A stretch of DNA of 64,000 nt from DASYAN01 sp963727755 (GCA_963727755.1 CAVSHN010000012.1:1-64000); one strand, 5' to 3'. Positions 30,843 through 42,600 are shown, numbered from the stretch's first letter. The notes: generated by a model from the sequence alone, not told the origin. Made by a program: numbers and translations.

Positions 30843-31517
30843 ATGTGCCACTTTTTGTCTTGGAACCATATCCAAGAAGTTGCCAGCAGACCGATGATCG
30901 TAATGAAGCAGCCTGCTGAGCCGATTGGCTCAATACAGTACCCTCGTTGCGCATCCCGTGGGGGCGTCGAACTTGGATGGGCCGACACCATGATGGATCT
31001 TGCAATAGGGTATGAGAGTGTCTCTCCAGCGCAGATGTCTGAAACAGATTTGAACACCATCCTGCTCAACCTCATTCCTCGTAAAGTATCCGCAACACCT
31101 GACCAAGCCCGTGAGGCCATTTGCGAGTTGCAGCTCTTCTGGACTTTCCTGCAACGCGAGTTTCATTTGGAGAATGCAACTGCCTGTTTGCACTTCCTCA
31201 ATCAGAAAGGGACCGTTCGCCGGATGCAAAGAGAATTGGACAATCCTGAGAACTTCGGCATGGCGAAGTCGTTGATCATGTCAGGCATGGAACGAGGCTT
31301 CGACATGTCTACTCAGGAGGGATTAGACGCCTGGGTAGCCACCTATAACGCTGAACTAGCAACTGGAACTGGCAAGCCTCTTCCTGGAATATTCGGGATG
31401 CTCGGAATGCCTGAGACATCCCAACAAGGCAGTACAAGCAGCAGGAAGACTCAATCTGGTAAGGCGAAGCGCAAGCCAGCACAAAGCCGTCGAAAACCAA
31501 ACCGTACAAAGAAATAG
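30843..31517 (+). CDS. Hypothetical protein with basic C-terminal tail
   Basis: The open frame gives up to 224 residues; a start at ATG 30897 or 30906 is as likely as the first one. The middle part ('AREAICELQLFWTFLQREFH', 'NPENFGMAKSLIMSGMERGF') looks like a folded helical domain. The last 35 residues are rich in Lys, Arg, Ser and Gln, typical of a nucleic-acid-contacting tail. The family is not recognised. It lies between the HTH-nuclease gene and recD2 on the same strand. Confidence 0.5.
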   Translation: MCHFLSWNHIQEVASRPMIVMKQPAEPIGSIQYPRCASRGGVELGWADTMMDLAIGYESVSPAQMSETDLNTILLNLIPRKVSATPDQAREAICELQLFWTFLQREFHLENATACLHFLNQKGTVRRMQRELDNPENFGMAKSLIMSGMERGFDMSTQEGLDAWVATYNAELATGTGKPLPGIFGMLGMPETSQQGSTSSRKTQSGKAKRKPAQSRRKPNRTKK

Positions 31518-31529
31518 CTGATATCTCTC

Positions 31530-31612
31530 GGCAAGCGTCAAAAAGGGGCGATTTTGCTTGACAGTGTGGACCTTGTCCGAGCACAAAACTGTCAAGTGGG
31601 TTTGACGCATGC
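31530..31612. repeat. 83-bp miniature element made of two IS-type ends
   Basis: The left end GGCAAGCGTCAAA...GCTTGACAGTG and the right end (minus strand GGCATGCGTCAAACCCACTT, followed by GACAGTTTT) match the terminal repeats of the insertion sequence at 1-1747. They face each other over only 83 bases with no gene between. It looks like a non-autonomous miniature derivative. Its right end overlaps the first possible start codon of recD2. Confidence 0.65.
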
Positions 31613-33957
31613 CGTATACTTTCTCCAGAGAGCCTGATCATACAGGTACTCAGACAACACGAGCACGAGTGGAGAAGTCTGTGTCATCACCATCAGAGGC
31701 TCCTCTGCAGCGGGATGCTCGTCCACCAACTGAGCACCTTCAGGGCATCGTTGAGAGAGTCACCTACCACGCCGAAGATTCGGGCTATACTGTGGTGCGA
31801 CTCAAGGTCGCCGGAGCAAGTGATCTCGCTACCATTGTGGGCAACTTTCCTTCGATAACGGCAGGACAGACACTGCGTCTCACAGGCTTCTGGCGGGAAC
31901 ATCCTAAGTATGGACAGCAATTTCAGGTTACTCATGCGCAAGAAACAAAACCGGCTACATTAACGGGTCTTGAAAAGTATCTTGGCAGCGGACTCATCAA
32001 AGGCATTGGACCACAGACAGCCAAACGGATCGTCGCCCATTTTGGTTTGGACACTCTCGACGTCATCGAACACCACACCGAACGGCTCATTGAGGTTGCT
32101 GGTATTGCCCACAAACGGATTACCATGATCCAATCGGCTTGGGCTGCACAAAAGGCGATCAAAGAGGTTATGCTCTTCTTGCAGAGTCACGGCGTCTCAA
32201 CCACCTACGCCATCAAGATTTTCAAGCAATACGGGAATGAAGCGATCGCCGTTGTTTCACGCAATCCTTACCAGTTGGCCGCCGATATCTATGGGATAGG
32301 CTTCATCACTGCCGATACCATTGCTCGCAACCTGGGCATTGCACCCGATGCCGATGCTCGCTATCAGGCAGGAATTTTGCATGTCCTCAGCCAGTCGAGT
32401 GAAGACGGTCACTGTTTTCTGCCCAAGCCGGAACTCCTGGAACAGGTGACAGAGCAATTGGCTCTTCCTGAGTTTCCTGTGGACCCGACACGGATTATTT
32501 CGCTGCTCGAACCATATGGCTGAAACAAAGGACCTCATCATTGAGCCTGGATTTGGGGATCTCGCGGACCAGCACGTCTGTTATGCTCCGGCGTTTTACT
32601 ACACGGAGCAATCTCTTGCCACGCGTCTGTCTGCCTTTGCCAGAACGCCTGTCACTGTCGATCTGCCACGGGTGCAACGCTGGATTGACGGCTATACCCA
32701 GAAAAAGGGGATTACCCTGTCCGCAGAACAACGCCGGGCAGTGGAACTGGCTGCCTCTTCACGTCTGCTGGTCCTGACTGGGGGACCTGGGTGCGGGAAG
32801 ACGTTCACCACCCACACGATTGTCTCCCTGTGGCATGCGATGGGGAAATCGCTTCTGCTGGCAGCACCAACCGGACGGGCAGCGCAACGTCTCGCGGAGA
32901 TGACGGGGCGGGAGGCCAAAACCATGCACCGTTTGCTCGCCTTCGATCCGAAAACGATGCAGTTCCGTCACAATGAGGAGAACCCACTGTCTGCACAGGC
33001 CATCGTTGTCGATGAAGCCTCGATGCTTGATCTCTTTTTGGCGCACTCGTTTGTCAAAGCCATACCCCGTCAGGCACAAGTGCTGATTGTTGGTGATATC
33101 GATCAATTGCCCAGTGTTGGACCTGGGATGGTGTTGCGTGATCTCATCGTATCTGGTCAGGTCTCTGTTGTCCGTTTGACGGAAGTATTTCGTCAGGCAG
33201 CGCAGAGCCATATTGTGACTAATGCGCACCGGATCAATCAGGGTCAGTTCCCAACCCTCACGCCAACGACGAAGTTTGCGGAGTCCGATTGCCTTTGGCT
33301 GGAAGCTCCAGAGCCAGCAGTGGGAGCGGAAGGGATTGGTCATTTGGTGCAGGAGTTCTTACCCAAGCATGGTATTGATCCCAGACAGCAGGTGCAGGTA
33401 CTCTGTCCTGCGACGAGAGGCGAGATTGGGACACGTCAGCTCAATACTATGCTCCAGCAGATTCTCAATCCACCACTGCCGGGGAAGGGAGAGCTTTCAC
33501 GTGGAGGCTCGAACGCTCCGGGGTAGGGGATCGCGTGATCCAACATGTGAATGATTACCAGCGTGAGGTCTTCAATGGGGATCTGGGGACCATTCTCAAG
33601 ATTGATCTCGAAGAGCAGGAGGTGGTGGTGCAGTTTGCTGAGCGTGAGGTACGGTACGATTATGCTGACTTGGGAGAACTCGCCTTGGCATGGGCCGTGA
33701 CAGTCCACAAAAGCCAGGGCAGCGAGTATCCTGTGGTGATTTTTCCGCTGTTTATGCAACATTACATGCTATTAAGCCGAAATCTCTTGTATACTGGACT
33801 AACGCGTGCCAAGCAGCTGGCTATTCTGGTGGGACCAACCAAAGCCATTGGGGTCGCGCTCAATCGTATTATGGATCGGCGACGCTATACGGCTCTGGCG
33901 GATCGTTTGCGACAACCAAAGCCTCATATGCAAAGAGCGGGAGATGAGCAGTATTAG
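31609..33957 (+). pseudogene. recD2: RecD2-type ATP-dependent DNA helicase, two frameshifts
   Basis: The three frames (31609-32523, 32516-33526, 33535-33957) together give a full-length RecD2 of about 780 residues. The N-terminal part has 'GIVERVTYHAEDSGYTVVRL' and 'YLGSGLIKGIGPQTAKRIVA', the OB-like and helix-hairpin-helix regions of RecD2. The second has 'LVLTGGPGCGKTFTTHTIVS' (Walker A) and 'IVVDEASMLDLF' (motif II). The third has 'VIQHVNDYQREVFNGDLGTI' and 'WAVTVHKSQGSEYPVVIFPL' (motif VI region). RecD2 is a 5'-3' helicase acting in repair. The first possible ATG lies inside a mobile miniature element, so the true start may be downstream. Breaks lie near 32520 and 33500. Confidence 0.8.
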
Positions 33958-34003
33958 GGCAGGGAGAGTGTGAGCACTGGATAAAAAACAAAAGAGCCAA
34001 AAT

Positions 34004-34128
34004 CTACATTCCGCAGTTTTAGTCTACAATAGCTTCCGAAGCAGCTGTACAAGGCTGAAGTTATGACTATCTCTGCAATATAAACTGGCTTCAGAGGCCA
34101 ATTTCCAAAAATCACTGCGGAATGTGGG
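34004..34128. repeat. Degenerate miniature inverted-repeat element
   Basis: The left end carries TCTACATTCCGCAGTTTTAG and the right end, on the minus strand, CCCACATTCCGCAGTGATTT. These ends match those of the better preserved element at 38552-38797. Only about 125 bases separate them and no gene is inside. The right end sits just before the ribosome binding site of the LssY_C gene. Confidence 0.5.
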
Positions 34129-34148
34129 TTGCAATAAGGAGGACGATC

Positions 34149-34991
34149 ATGGAAATCACGAAGAAAGCAAAGAAGCAGAGAGGCACGATGACTCTGCTTT
34201 TTCTCGGTATCGTTGTGCTGTTCTTGTCTGGGGCACTGGACTACATTCTCTCAATTTGGTTCAAGCTGCAACACGCATCAAAACAGGGCCGACTTGTCTC
34301 GGCAACTATCTCTGCCACCGATAATCCTTTGACGACCTTCAACCGTTCTGGCCATCCAGGTGACCCAATCAACATCGAGTTCTTGGCTACTGATGGGCAA
34401 ATCGGCACCGCTTTCGCCGCTGCTGGTTGGTATCGTGCTGACGAGATCCGCTTCGTCACCGCTGTGCGCATTAGCCTCGATACTGTTCTCGGTCGAAAAT
34501 ATTCGACGGCCCCGGTGAGCAATCTCTACCTCTACGGTCGCAAGGAAGACATGGCTTTCGAGCGGCCAGGCAGGAATGTTCGCCAGCGCGACCATATTCG
34601 TCTCTGGAACACTGGCCGCAATGGGAGTGACGGTCGTCCTATCTGGATTGGCAGTGTGACGAAAGACACTAAGGTCGAGCTTGCCAAAACAAATCACCTG
34701 CCCACTCACCACATCTCCCCCGATGTAGACGCCGAACGATCCCTTGTCGTCTCTGAATTGGCTCAGACTGGCTATGTTGTCAAGGACATAAGCCGCCCTG
34801 GTTTCGGCAAACAGACCCATGGTCTCAACGGAGAGGGCGATCCTTACGTCACAGACGGTCTGGTTGCCGTGCTAACTCTCGCCAATGTAGCGACATCTCC
34901 TTTGGCTACCCAGGTGCGTAGCCCACTGGTTGCCCGCATTACCAATCAGGGTATTTGTGCTCAAAGGCCCGAAAAGGTACAATCAGCATGA
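34149..34991 (+). CDS. LssY C-terminal domain membrane protein
   Basis: The ATG at 34149 follows AAGGAGG at ideal distance; the open frame begins earlier, but that start is weaker. The 280-residue protein has a basic N-terminus and one membrane helix ('LLFLGIVVLFLSGALDYILS'). The soluble domain then has 'DPINIEFLATDGQIGTAFAA', 'GWYRADEI', 'APVSNLYLYGRKEDMAFERP' and 'RDHIRLWNTGRNGSDGRPIW', a pattern I recognise as the LssY_C domain. LssY-type domains often accompany membrane phosphatases, but here the domain stands alone. Its function is not known. The gene is intact. Confidence 0.7.
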   Translation: MEITKKAKKQRGTMTLLFLGIVVLFLSGALDYILSIWFKLQHASKQGRLVSATISATDNPLTTFNRSGHPGDPINIEFLATDGQIGTAFAAAGWYRADEIRFVTAVRISLDTVLGRKYSTAPVSNLYLYGRKEDMAFERPGRNVRQRDHIRLWNTGRNGSDGRPIWIGSVTKDTKVELAKTNHLPTHHISPDVDAERSLVVSELAQTGYVVKDISRPGFGKQTHGLNGEGDPYVTDGLVAVLTLANVATSPLATQVRSPLVARITNQGICAQRPEKVQSA

Positions 34992-35231
34992 AAACTCACG
35001 AGTTGCGCAACACGAAGCCGTGCTGTGTCAAAAAGCTTTACAAGCCATCTCGGTTTCATCGCTTGCCGAGTATCAATGTGGTGAAAAATCCCTTCCAGAG
35101 CAAAAGCTATAACAACCATGAAAAACTATCTAGAGCCGTTTCACCTGGATGAGTTCATGGCGTTGCGCAACCCGTGGGTTTTTCCATATATTCGATCTTA
35201 TGCCATTGCTGCAATCTCACGTTAAAAACTG

Positions 35232-35753
35232 CTACCAGCACGGCCATCGCAACAATTCCAGATCTCCCTTGGTAAAATGTCTCAAAATGGGTAAACGCAT
35301 CTTCACCTGATCTAGATGCATTTCATCTATTGCCATCACATCGCTGGCAAACGTGGCCAGCATCGCGTGTTGCTGGTAATATGCTTGTAGGGCTGGCTGC
35401 AACCATTGTGCTAAAACCTGACTTACCCGCTCAAATAACCGCGCCAATGGCTGCCATCCCTCTTCCTCCAGCCGCTTGTAGATTGCTTGATCTCCTACGG
35501 CGTACCCTTGCCTTACAAGCTCCCGCCAGACGGCTCGCATCGATTTAAATCCTCGCAACACGCCTATCAGCACCGCCATCCACAAGCTCTCACTTGGCAA
35601 TATCACCGGGCGACCTGCTGGGTTGGATCGTTCCGTCTCTGCTGTCACGCTCTCTTGACCTATCAGACCTTGTATGACTGTTTTCAGGAAGTTTTCAATT
35701 TGCGCTACTGCTCCACTTGCACAATTCCTAGCACTTATGCTACTATCATTCAT
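35232..35753 (-). pseudogene. Truncated IS4-like transposase remnant
   Basis: The ATG at 35753 has AAAGGA upstream. The 173 residues include 'GRPVILPSESLWMAVLIGVL' and 'FASDVMAIDEMHLDQV', with an Asp fitting the first catalytic residue of a DDE transposase. The frame then ends. A shifted frame downstream encodes 'VAVFNVRLQQWHKIEY', which fits the next segment of such enzymes, and that stops near 35135. The second and third acidic residues are missing. This is an insertion-sequence remnant. Confidence 0.65.
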
Positions 35754-36023
35754 GGGACTATCCTTTCAGCATAACCCAATGAGGTTACTTTTACTTGGAT
35801 TATCCCCTAATACTCGCTCCTCCGTAACTTGTACCCCCCAATAGTACTATTAGTTGGAATCAATGCATATAAATCGCCTTAATAATACGCTGAGGCAGCG
35901 ATTTGATCGGTTTGCCAGAAAAAACACTTTCTTTCTCTAAATCAACTGTTATGCGCTATATATGTCTGAGCCTTTTTCTCCATCGTTACAATTTGGAGAG
36001 GGCTAGCATTCCGAATTGAGCCA

Positions 36024-36145
36024 CTATCGGTTGATGATATCATGAGAAGCAGTAGTACGAAAACCAGTCATAGCTAACCTCATGGTCTCGCACTCCAGTT
36101 CAATTTGCTGCTCCAATCGTGCTATTTCGCTCAGCGAATACGTAG
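36024..36145 (-). pseudogene. Truncated second copy of the small coiled-coil protein
   Basis: The minus strand encodes 'LSEIARLEQQIELECETMRL' followed by 'AMTGFRTTASHDIINR' and a stop. This matches residues 14-46 of the small protein at 18823-19065 with few differences. No start codon or C-terminal half is present. It shows that a piece of the partition-region DNA was duplicated or independently inherited. Confidence 0.65.
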
Positions 36146-36153
36146 GACCATCA

Positions 36154-37945
36154 TTATAAACCTGCAGCGGTCAGTTCTGCCTTCAGGGTGTGCAGTCTAC
36201 TATGGCGTTTACGGAGCTGGGAGATATAGTCCATCCATTTCTCCACTTCACCAAGTCTCTCGTAGAGTGCTCGAAATTTTTGTGAGGTAGCTGCAAGCTG
36301 CTTGATAGTTTCCTCGCCCCCGTCCTCGTGCAGCGATAAGCCGTTCGACATGCTGTTGATAGAGATCAAGAGAGGCATGAGGCTGTGTCTCTTCAGCCAG
36401 CTCAGCAGCTTTGAGGGCAAGGTGAGATCCCAAGTCATAATTGTATATCCAGCCTTGGTCAGAAGATGGTGCACCTTTGAGCAACTCGAGTGCTCGCTCC
36501 ACATCACCGTCATCAAGGGCAATTTCGACTAAGGTAGCGATATGCTTAGTCGTCTGCAGGAATGTCAGCAATTCTTGCCGCTTTGTTTCCCAGATCCCAA
36601 GTTTGGTAGCTAGTTCGCGCATATGTTGATAGTCTTGGAGCCGGAATTGTATGCGAAACATCACTTCAATAGCAGCCAATGCGGCATTGGTATCGTTTCT
36701 TGCCAGATAGTAATCTTTGAGCCACTCTGGAACGGAAATCCATTGTGTCTGCTGAGACCGTTCGTGTATGACTGGTAAAATGGCCCTATCCTGTCCATGC
36801 TGGAGAAAAAGATTGGCAAGCTTAAGTAGATCCCTGTCCCTGACTGACTGGACATCTTGGATAGCTTCATCGACTCGACCCAGTTCCAAAAGTCGGTTGA
36901 CAACCTCATGAACACGATTGGTCTGCCGACCAAGAGAGAGAAACTCTTCGTCGCTTAAAGTCTCGGCTTCTAAAGCCAACAACAATCCACCGTATTTCTC
37001 ACGATGCCATATCGCACTCTGATCCGCTCCCTGAATTTCCGAGAGAGCAGTTCGAACCCACTGTGCAATGGTACGCTTTTCCTCAGAGGTCGTGTGCTGT
37101 ACCAGCTCGGGTGGAATATCGTTGGTGAAGCCATAGCCGCCCTTATCAACATTGAATCGATAAATGGCAAAGATCGTCTTGAGAATCCGTTGGCGTATGC
37201 TTTGGTCTTCTTGTTCACTGACCAGATAATGACCAAGACTTTTGACACAATCTTGAACAACAGTGCCAAGTGCGCTATCTTCGTCGTGATAAGACAAGTA
37301 ACGTCCCAGGATTTCTCGTGCAACCACTTCATAGATAGCTACCGCATTAGCATGATCTCTCTGTTGAGCAAATTGATCAGCGATACACGTAATATGGTAT
37401 AAATCAGAGGAGATCCCATAGACTGCATTCCATTGATGGCCTGCACGATCGAAAGCAACATCTATCTGACGGCGATAGGCTTCGATGTCGATAGACATGC
37501 TGCGTTTCATCTGCGGGAGTGGAGGCATCGTGAGATCCCATTCCATTTCGGGCTGCTTATGCAGCAATTGCTTAATGAGGAGAATGAGTTCGGCCTTCTC
37601 TCGTCGCTCAAGGATCGTATCCAGATCATCCATCTCAGTGAATGTTTCCGGTTGCTTGCTCCACGCCAACAGCAGTGCAGCAGCGTGTTTGCACCCGCTC
37701 CTGCCGTGGGTGGGTGTACCTACAGGACAGGAGCAGAGAGCAGTAGCGATGCCAGCATCATCACAGGTCACTTGAACGTGGTAAGGTTCAGGAAGTGAAC
37801 CGTAGCAGTAGGCCTTCAGTGTCATGCCTTGCCGGACTGGATGAAGGATGGCTCCATTCTGAAAATACTGCAAACCTTTCGGAAAACTCTGCTCACCAAT
37901 GAAATGGCGAATATCTTCCTCTACTATGGGTGGAATATGACTCAT
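36154..37945 (-). CDS. SWIM zinc-finger protein with helical repeats
   Basis: The ATG at 37945 is preceded by GAGGTAACAAGAG. The N-terminal SWIM finger is clear: Cys71-x-Cys73, then Cys85-x-His87 within 'ALCSCPVGTPTHGRSGCKHA'. The rest (residues 100-560) consists of helical pairs resembling TPR repeats ('HANAVAIYEVVAREILGRYL', 'GDVERALELLKGAPSSDQGW'). The main frame ends at 36248. A shift in an AAAAATTT run at about 36285 restores 'RALYERLGEVEKWMDYISQL' to a stop at 36154, giving about 597 residues. SWIM proteins bind nucleic acid or protein partners; the role here is unknown. Confidence 0.8.
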
Positions 37946-38236
37946 CTCTTGTTACCTCGCTAGTGGTGAGAAATACATCATTCAGATTTTACTATCCTAT
38001 GCAAGCTTCAAGGCTTCCAACTCTACGTTTGCAATTTTTTTGAAAAAGATGCTCAAACGGCTTTGAATTCGAAAAAGAGCGCCAAAAGGCGTTTCTGAGA
38101 GAGACTTATACTCTTTTAACAGTTTGAGCACCTTCTGCGACGAAACCGCAAAGATAGAGCTTCCAATTTGAACTGCCAAATCAGGTGAATACAGACATCC
38201 AAAGTTGATGTTTGCAGAACCTAACCATCCTGTATT

Positions 38237-38479
38237 TTATTGCTGTGCAGTTTCCTCGTCAAAGCCATTCTCTTTCATCCATGCTCCCACAGCTGCATCT
38301 AGCTTCTGCAAGGCATCAGTCAAATTCGTATATGTTTCCTCTCCTTCCCAGATCATTCCTCCCTCAGTTAAAGCTCGGACAAAGGAACGGCTATAGACGT
38401 CTTGTCCGATTTCTACCCATCCATAGGTTGTTACCCACCTAGTCAGGTGAGGGAATGCCTGATCAGCAAACTGAGTCAT
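38237..38479 (-). CDS. Small acidic hypothetical protein
   Basis: The ATG at 38479 follows AAAGGAGG, a textbook ribosome binding site. The 80-residue product (MTQFADQAFPHLTRWVTTYG...) has a Trp- and Tyr-rich N-terminal half and a helical C-terminal half ('NLTDALQKLDAAVGAWMKEN'). No domain is recognised. It stands alone between the SWIM gene and a miniature transposable element. Confidence 0.6.
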   Translation of the reverse strand: MTQFADQAFPHLTRWVTTYGWVEIGQDVYSRSFVRALTEGGMIWEGEETYTNLTDALQKLDAAVGAWMKENGFDEETAQQ

Positions 38480-38551
38480 AGGATGACCTCCTTTTGTGAA
38501 GTGAATATTCTATGCTACCGCGTTTGGTTTTTTTATACGTGTTGTGATAAG

Positions 38552-38797
38552 CCCACATTCCGCAGTTTGGAAAATGGCTTTTTAGAATATTGGTCAAATA
38601 TTCTAATTAATGCATTTTATATTTGATTTGCACATATTGACCATAGCTGCAAAACCAGAGGGTTCAAATGTAAGTACCAAAAATAGATCACATGTTCTTT
38701 TTCTAGTACTTTTAGGCGTTGCAATGGTCGGGCAAAACAAGCAAAAAGAGCAATGATTAATATCCAAAAAGCCGCTTTTCGAACTGCGGAATGTGGG
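38552..38797. mobile_element. 246-bp MITE with 35-bp inverted ends and a 5-bp target duplication
   Basis: Both ends read CCCACATTCCGCAGTT outward and continue to match for about 35 bases (GGAAAATGGCTTTTT against CGAAAAGCGGCTTTTT). The flanks are ATAAG on both sides, a perfect 5-base target duplication. No coding frame lies inside. A degenerate relative is at 34004-34128. No full-length parent element is in the window. Confidence 0.85.
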
Positions 38798-38938
38798 ATA
38801 AGTGGTAGCTCACTTCATTATACAGACAAAGAAAGAACCAATGTCGCTCTCACTCGTATATCTTCTAGTGTCCTATCGATAGATCTAACAGAGGATGGCA
38901 GGGCTTTCCGAACTGGTCGCTCAAGAAAGCGGTAGCGA

Positions 38939-39621
38939 TTATGCTTGCGCAGAGCAATCCAGAAGAAGATGGTAGATTCTGATCGAGCTGTTCTTCTCCC
39001 CTTTTCGCTCATGTTCACTCACCCACTCAAGAGGAAAGCTAGCAATCACCATTTCGTCACACAGAGATGCCTTCAGATATAAAATCTCCTGCTTTTTCAG
39101 AATTCGACTTCTGAAGCTGCTCTTTCCAATGAGAGAGGGTATGACTCTGTACATATCCGATCATGGCTGCTTCATCATACTCTGCTGCATAAAGGCCTTC
39201 CGTGAAGCATCCCATCCCTTCTGGACCTGTATATTTGCCTACTCCATACCCTTTTTCTCGTAATCGCTTGGCTTCAAAGATATATTCAGGGCGTTGTTGG
39301 TGAGCGCACCACCTGATCAAAATGTCGGCTCGTGGTCTGGATTTACCATGACTGCTCTGCTTTGGAACAGGCGCTTCTTCATGAACATCAAAATATTTGC
39401 ACCAAGGAGGACTCTGGACTCCGCATCCAATCCCTGATAGCACTCACAAGAAACTCGGTAATCTCCTGCTCTTCATGGTCATCAGACTCGATATGAGAAC
39501 GTCCTCTGGTATATCCCACTTCGATAAGAATATGTACTTTTTCTCTGAAAGCAACCTTCCACTTGTGGAAATCAGAGGAACGAGGCTTCATGCTTTTCAC
39601 GTATCGTTTTATCTTCTCCAT
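38939..39621 (-). pseudogene. PD-(D/E)XK-type nuclease partner of the adenine methylase, two frameshifts
   Basis: The gene starts at ATG 39621 only five bases after the methylase stop. The first frame gives 'MEKIKRYVKSMKPRSSDFHK' to 'EITEFLVSAIRDWM'. Near 39400 a shift leads to 'SRPRADILIRW' and 'RPEYIFEAKRLREKGYGV', the Asp...Glu-x-Lys core of PD-(D/E)XK nucleases, then 'FTEGLYAAEYDEAAMIGYVQ'. Near 39110 another shift yields 'LEWVSEHERKGEKNSSIRIY' to the end. The total is about 225 residues. Coupling to a methylase suggests a restriction role, inferred from context. Confidence 0.6.
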
Positions 39622-39626
39622 CTATC

Positions 39627-42600
39627 TTAGAGTGATGTGAGGACTTCCTCTAGAATATCGCCTGCATCATTCATTGCCTGAGTTCTCGTCCAATCGATCA
39701 GACGTGGTGATTTGTAGAGGTAAATACGTGGTCCATCAAAAAGACGCAAGCCTCGTTGGACATATGCCCACTGGCTGATCTGCTCTCTGAGACTTTCACT
39801 CAGCTCGGACAGCACAAGAGAAGACGTCAGATCACCCGATCTTATACTATTCGTATCAATAACGACTGGAGTATCAGAACTTGTCATTTCGATAAGACAC
39901 TCTATCAGATCTGGAGAGTACGTAATCGTAACCCCATGGCGAGCATGGCCTGCCGCGAAACTGTCAAGTTCGTCTCTAAGTTCGCGTGCATAGTCTAACA
40001 GCTCCTGTTCACTTGGCTTGCGGGTGACGGTCTTCAATGCTGAAGGTTGATCAAGAGATAAGCGAATCTGGACGAATTCAGTCACTAGCAAACAAATATC
40101 GTCAGGTATGTTGAAGAGAGCAAAAATGGTTTCATCAATGGCTTTTTGCGAAGAGGCATGAAATGCTGAAATTGCTTTTATCAGGGAATTTTTCTGAGAT
40201 GGCGAGAGTTTCGCCAACCTGTCTGGCATGGTGGGAGCCTCAGATGTTCTGAGTTGGTGACCATTGAAGAGTTCCATCTGCACACCTTTCACTGCTGCAA
40301 ATGCTTCTGCAATTGTTTGCTTTTCAGCGGCAACAAGCTGTTGGTGCAGATCAACAAGCTTTTCGACTTGCGACAACGTGAAGTCTGGTATGGGGAGCTT
40401 TCTTACCTCTGTAAGAGAGACATATCTGGCCTGTCGAAAGACTCCCCATTCTTGAGCATGAAAGAACAGGTAATAGGATGCTAGACTTCGAATTCAGGTA
40501 AAGAGAAAGTGCACGTAAGAGAGGGGCATCCTCTTTTGGTCCTGCTATCCCCATGACCCGAGGCGGGATGACAAAATCATCATCGCTAAAGGTCATGAAG
40601 CTTCCCCAACCCGGAGAGAGAATAATGTGCGGTGCTCGTGTGAGAAGGAGACCAGCTTCTCCGCCGCGTTTGCGAATAGAACACATTTCATCGGGTATCT
40701 CTCTCAGAACATATTGAGGCACTGAAAAACGGAACAATGTTTTTCTCATGGCCTCGCGTTGAAAACTCTTTTTACCTTTTAAATCGTCTATATTTTTTAG
40801 TTCATATTTTGTTGAAATATTCCTATTATATAGCTCGGCTCCCTGAGAAAAGGACCACTTTCTTTTGGTACAGAGATTTTCAAGCGTCGATGGAAAAATT
40901 GCTTCAATCCGCTCAATCGCTCTTTTATCTTGAAAGGTCCCCCAAAGAGCAAGCTTCCAAATAAACGTTTCTCCGGTCTCCGCATCAGAGGCGTCTACCA
41001 TCTGAATGTCTTGTTCGTGAATGGTAAGAGCCCACAGCTGATCGTGTGATCCAGAAATTTGATTGATGGAGAAGGGAGCACAATGAATAATCGGAAGCTT
41101 CTGATCTTCTGCATCATTAATATGTTGATAAACCATAGTAAAGGCAGGATAGTCATTCCTTGGGAAGAGCATTTTTCGCAGATGTGAGAAATTGGTTATT
41201 CGAAATACGCGATGCTTGACAAAAAAATGCTGACGATAGGTACGAGCTTCCAGATTAAAAAGGCTTGTAGCAGGCAGGATAAGACCCACAATTCCTTCAG
41301 GGGACAGAACATCAGGGACGAGCCAGCTAAAAGCTTCAGCAACACGCATCCCACTCACAGGACGTTCAGCTTTATTGACTGGATTGCTCATCCATCGCTT
41401 AGCTAGCTTATCTTCCGGTCTCTCCCCACTCAATTCAACCCAGGGTGGGTTTCCAATCACCCAATCAAACTTGAGGTTTCGTTGCCAGAAAATTCCCTCG
41501 GAGTGGGTGTCCTCCAGATCAAAGAAATCGCTGTGGAAGATGTGCCGATTGTGCAACTCAGGGAAACGAAACTTGCTTGTTTGCAACTCCCGCAGGTCTA
41601 GATAATTGAGAAATGTCAGAAGAAGGCTAAATTCAGCGACATAACAAGCATCGAGTTCCCGCTCGACACCATAGATATTGCTCAGCAAAGCATTGATCTT
41701 CTCGGGAGAGAGCTTGGACTCACCTCCTTTGGCCAGCTCAGCTTCGATCAGACGACGGAAAGCCAAAACCAGAAAAACGCCTGACCCACAAGCCGGATCA
41801 AGGATTTTTGTCTCTTGAGTCAGTGGCTTGACCGCATTGACCTCAGAAAGCAGGTAATCTGCCAGGATCTCGGGGGTATAAACAGCTCCTTTGCTTTTTG
41901 CATCCTCAATAAATTGCTCGTAGACGGCTGAGAGCATCTCGATCGGAATGTAGGCAAAGTCATAGGCTTGAAAATCAAGGTGCAATTGTCGCACGATTGC
42001 TTCCGTCTGTGAAAGGATGGACTCATCACCCATAAAGATCGAGGCCGTGAGTTGGACATGCAGATCGGTCGGAGCATCTTCTTGCGTAAAATCAATGGGG
42101 AAAATCTTGCCGTTAAAACGGCGCTCCAGGGCGGTCGTTAAGCGAAATAAACCGTCAACAGTGGCTGTCCGACTGAAAACACTTTCCTTAGATATCTGCT
42201 GGTGTTGCAACCATTCTTCTGTAAGAATGCCTCGATCCCATAGATAGCGGAAGTAGACATACTTGCCAATTAAAGCATGAGCAACCAGAGATCCAAGACC
42301 TCGATTTCTGAGTTCCTTGCCGAGTTGACGGAGGTTCTGGAGCAAGCGGTTGTCGACTCGTTGTCGCTGGTCAAGCTGGTTGTTATATCTGCCATGCTGC
42401 CAGATTCGCCCTGTATCGATAGCTTCAGATGAAAAATCTTCCAAGAAGAGACGAATATCATCCAGTGAGAAATCGTCTAAAAGTCCTTTTTGAGCGTCTT
42501 TTTGAGAATAATCAAAGCCAGTGTATACTCTAATCTGTTGAGGGAGAAGAACGATCAAGAATGGTGCGTATCCTAAGTTCCAGAGGCTCCGGTGAATTTG

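Noticed and set aside
30740..31120. Minus-strand frame of 126 codons
   Set aside because: It overlaps the plus-strand hypothetical gene, whose composition (basic tail, folded core) is more protein-like.
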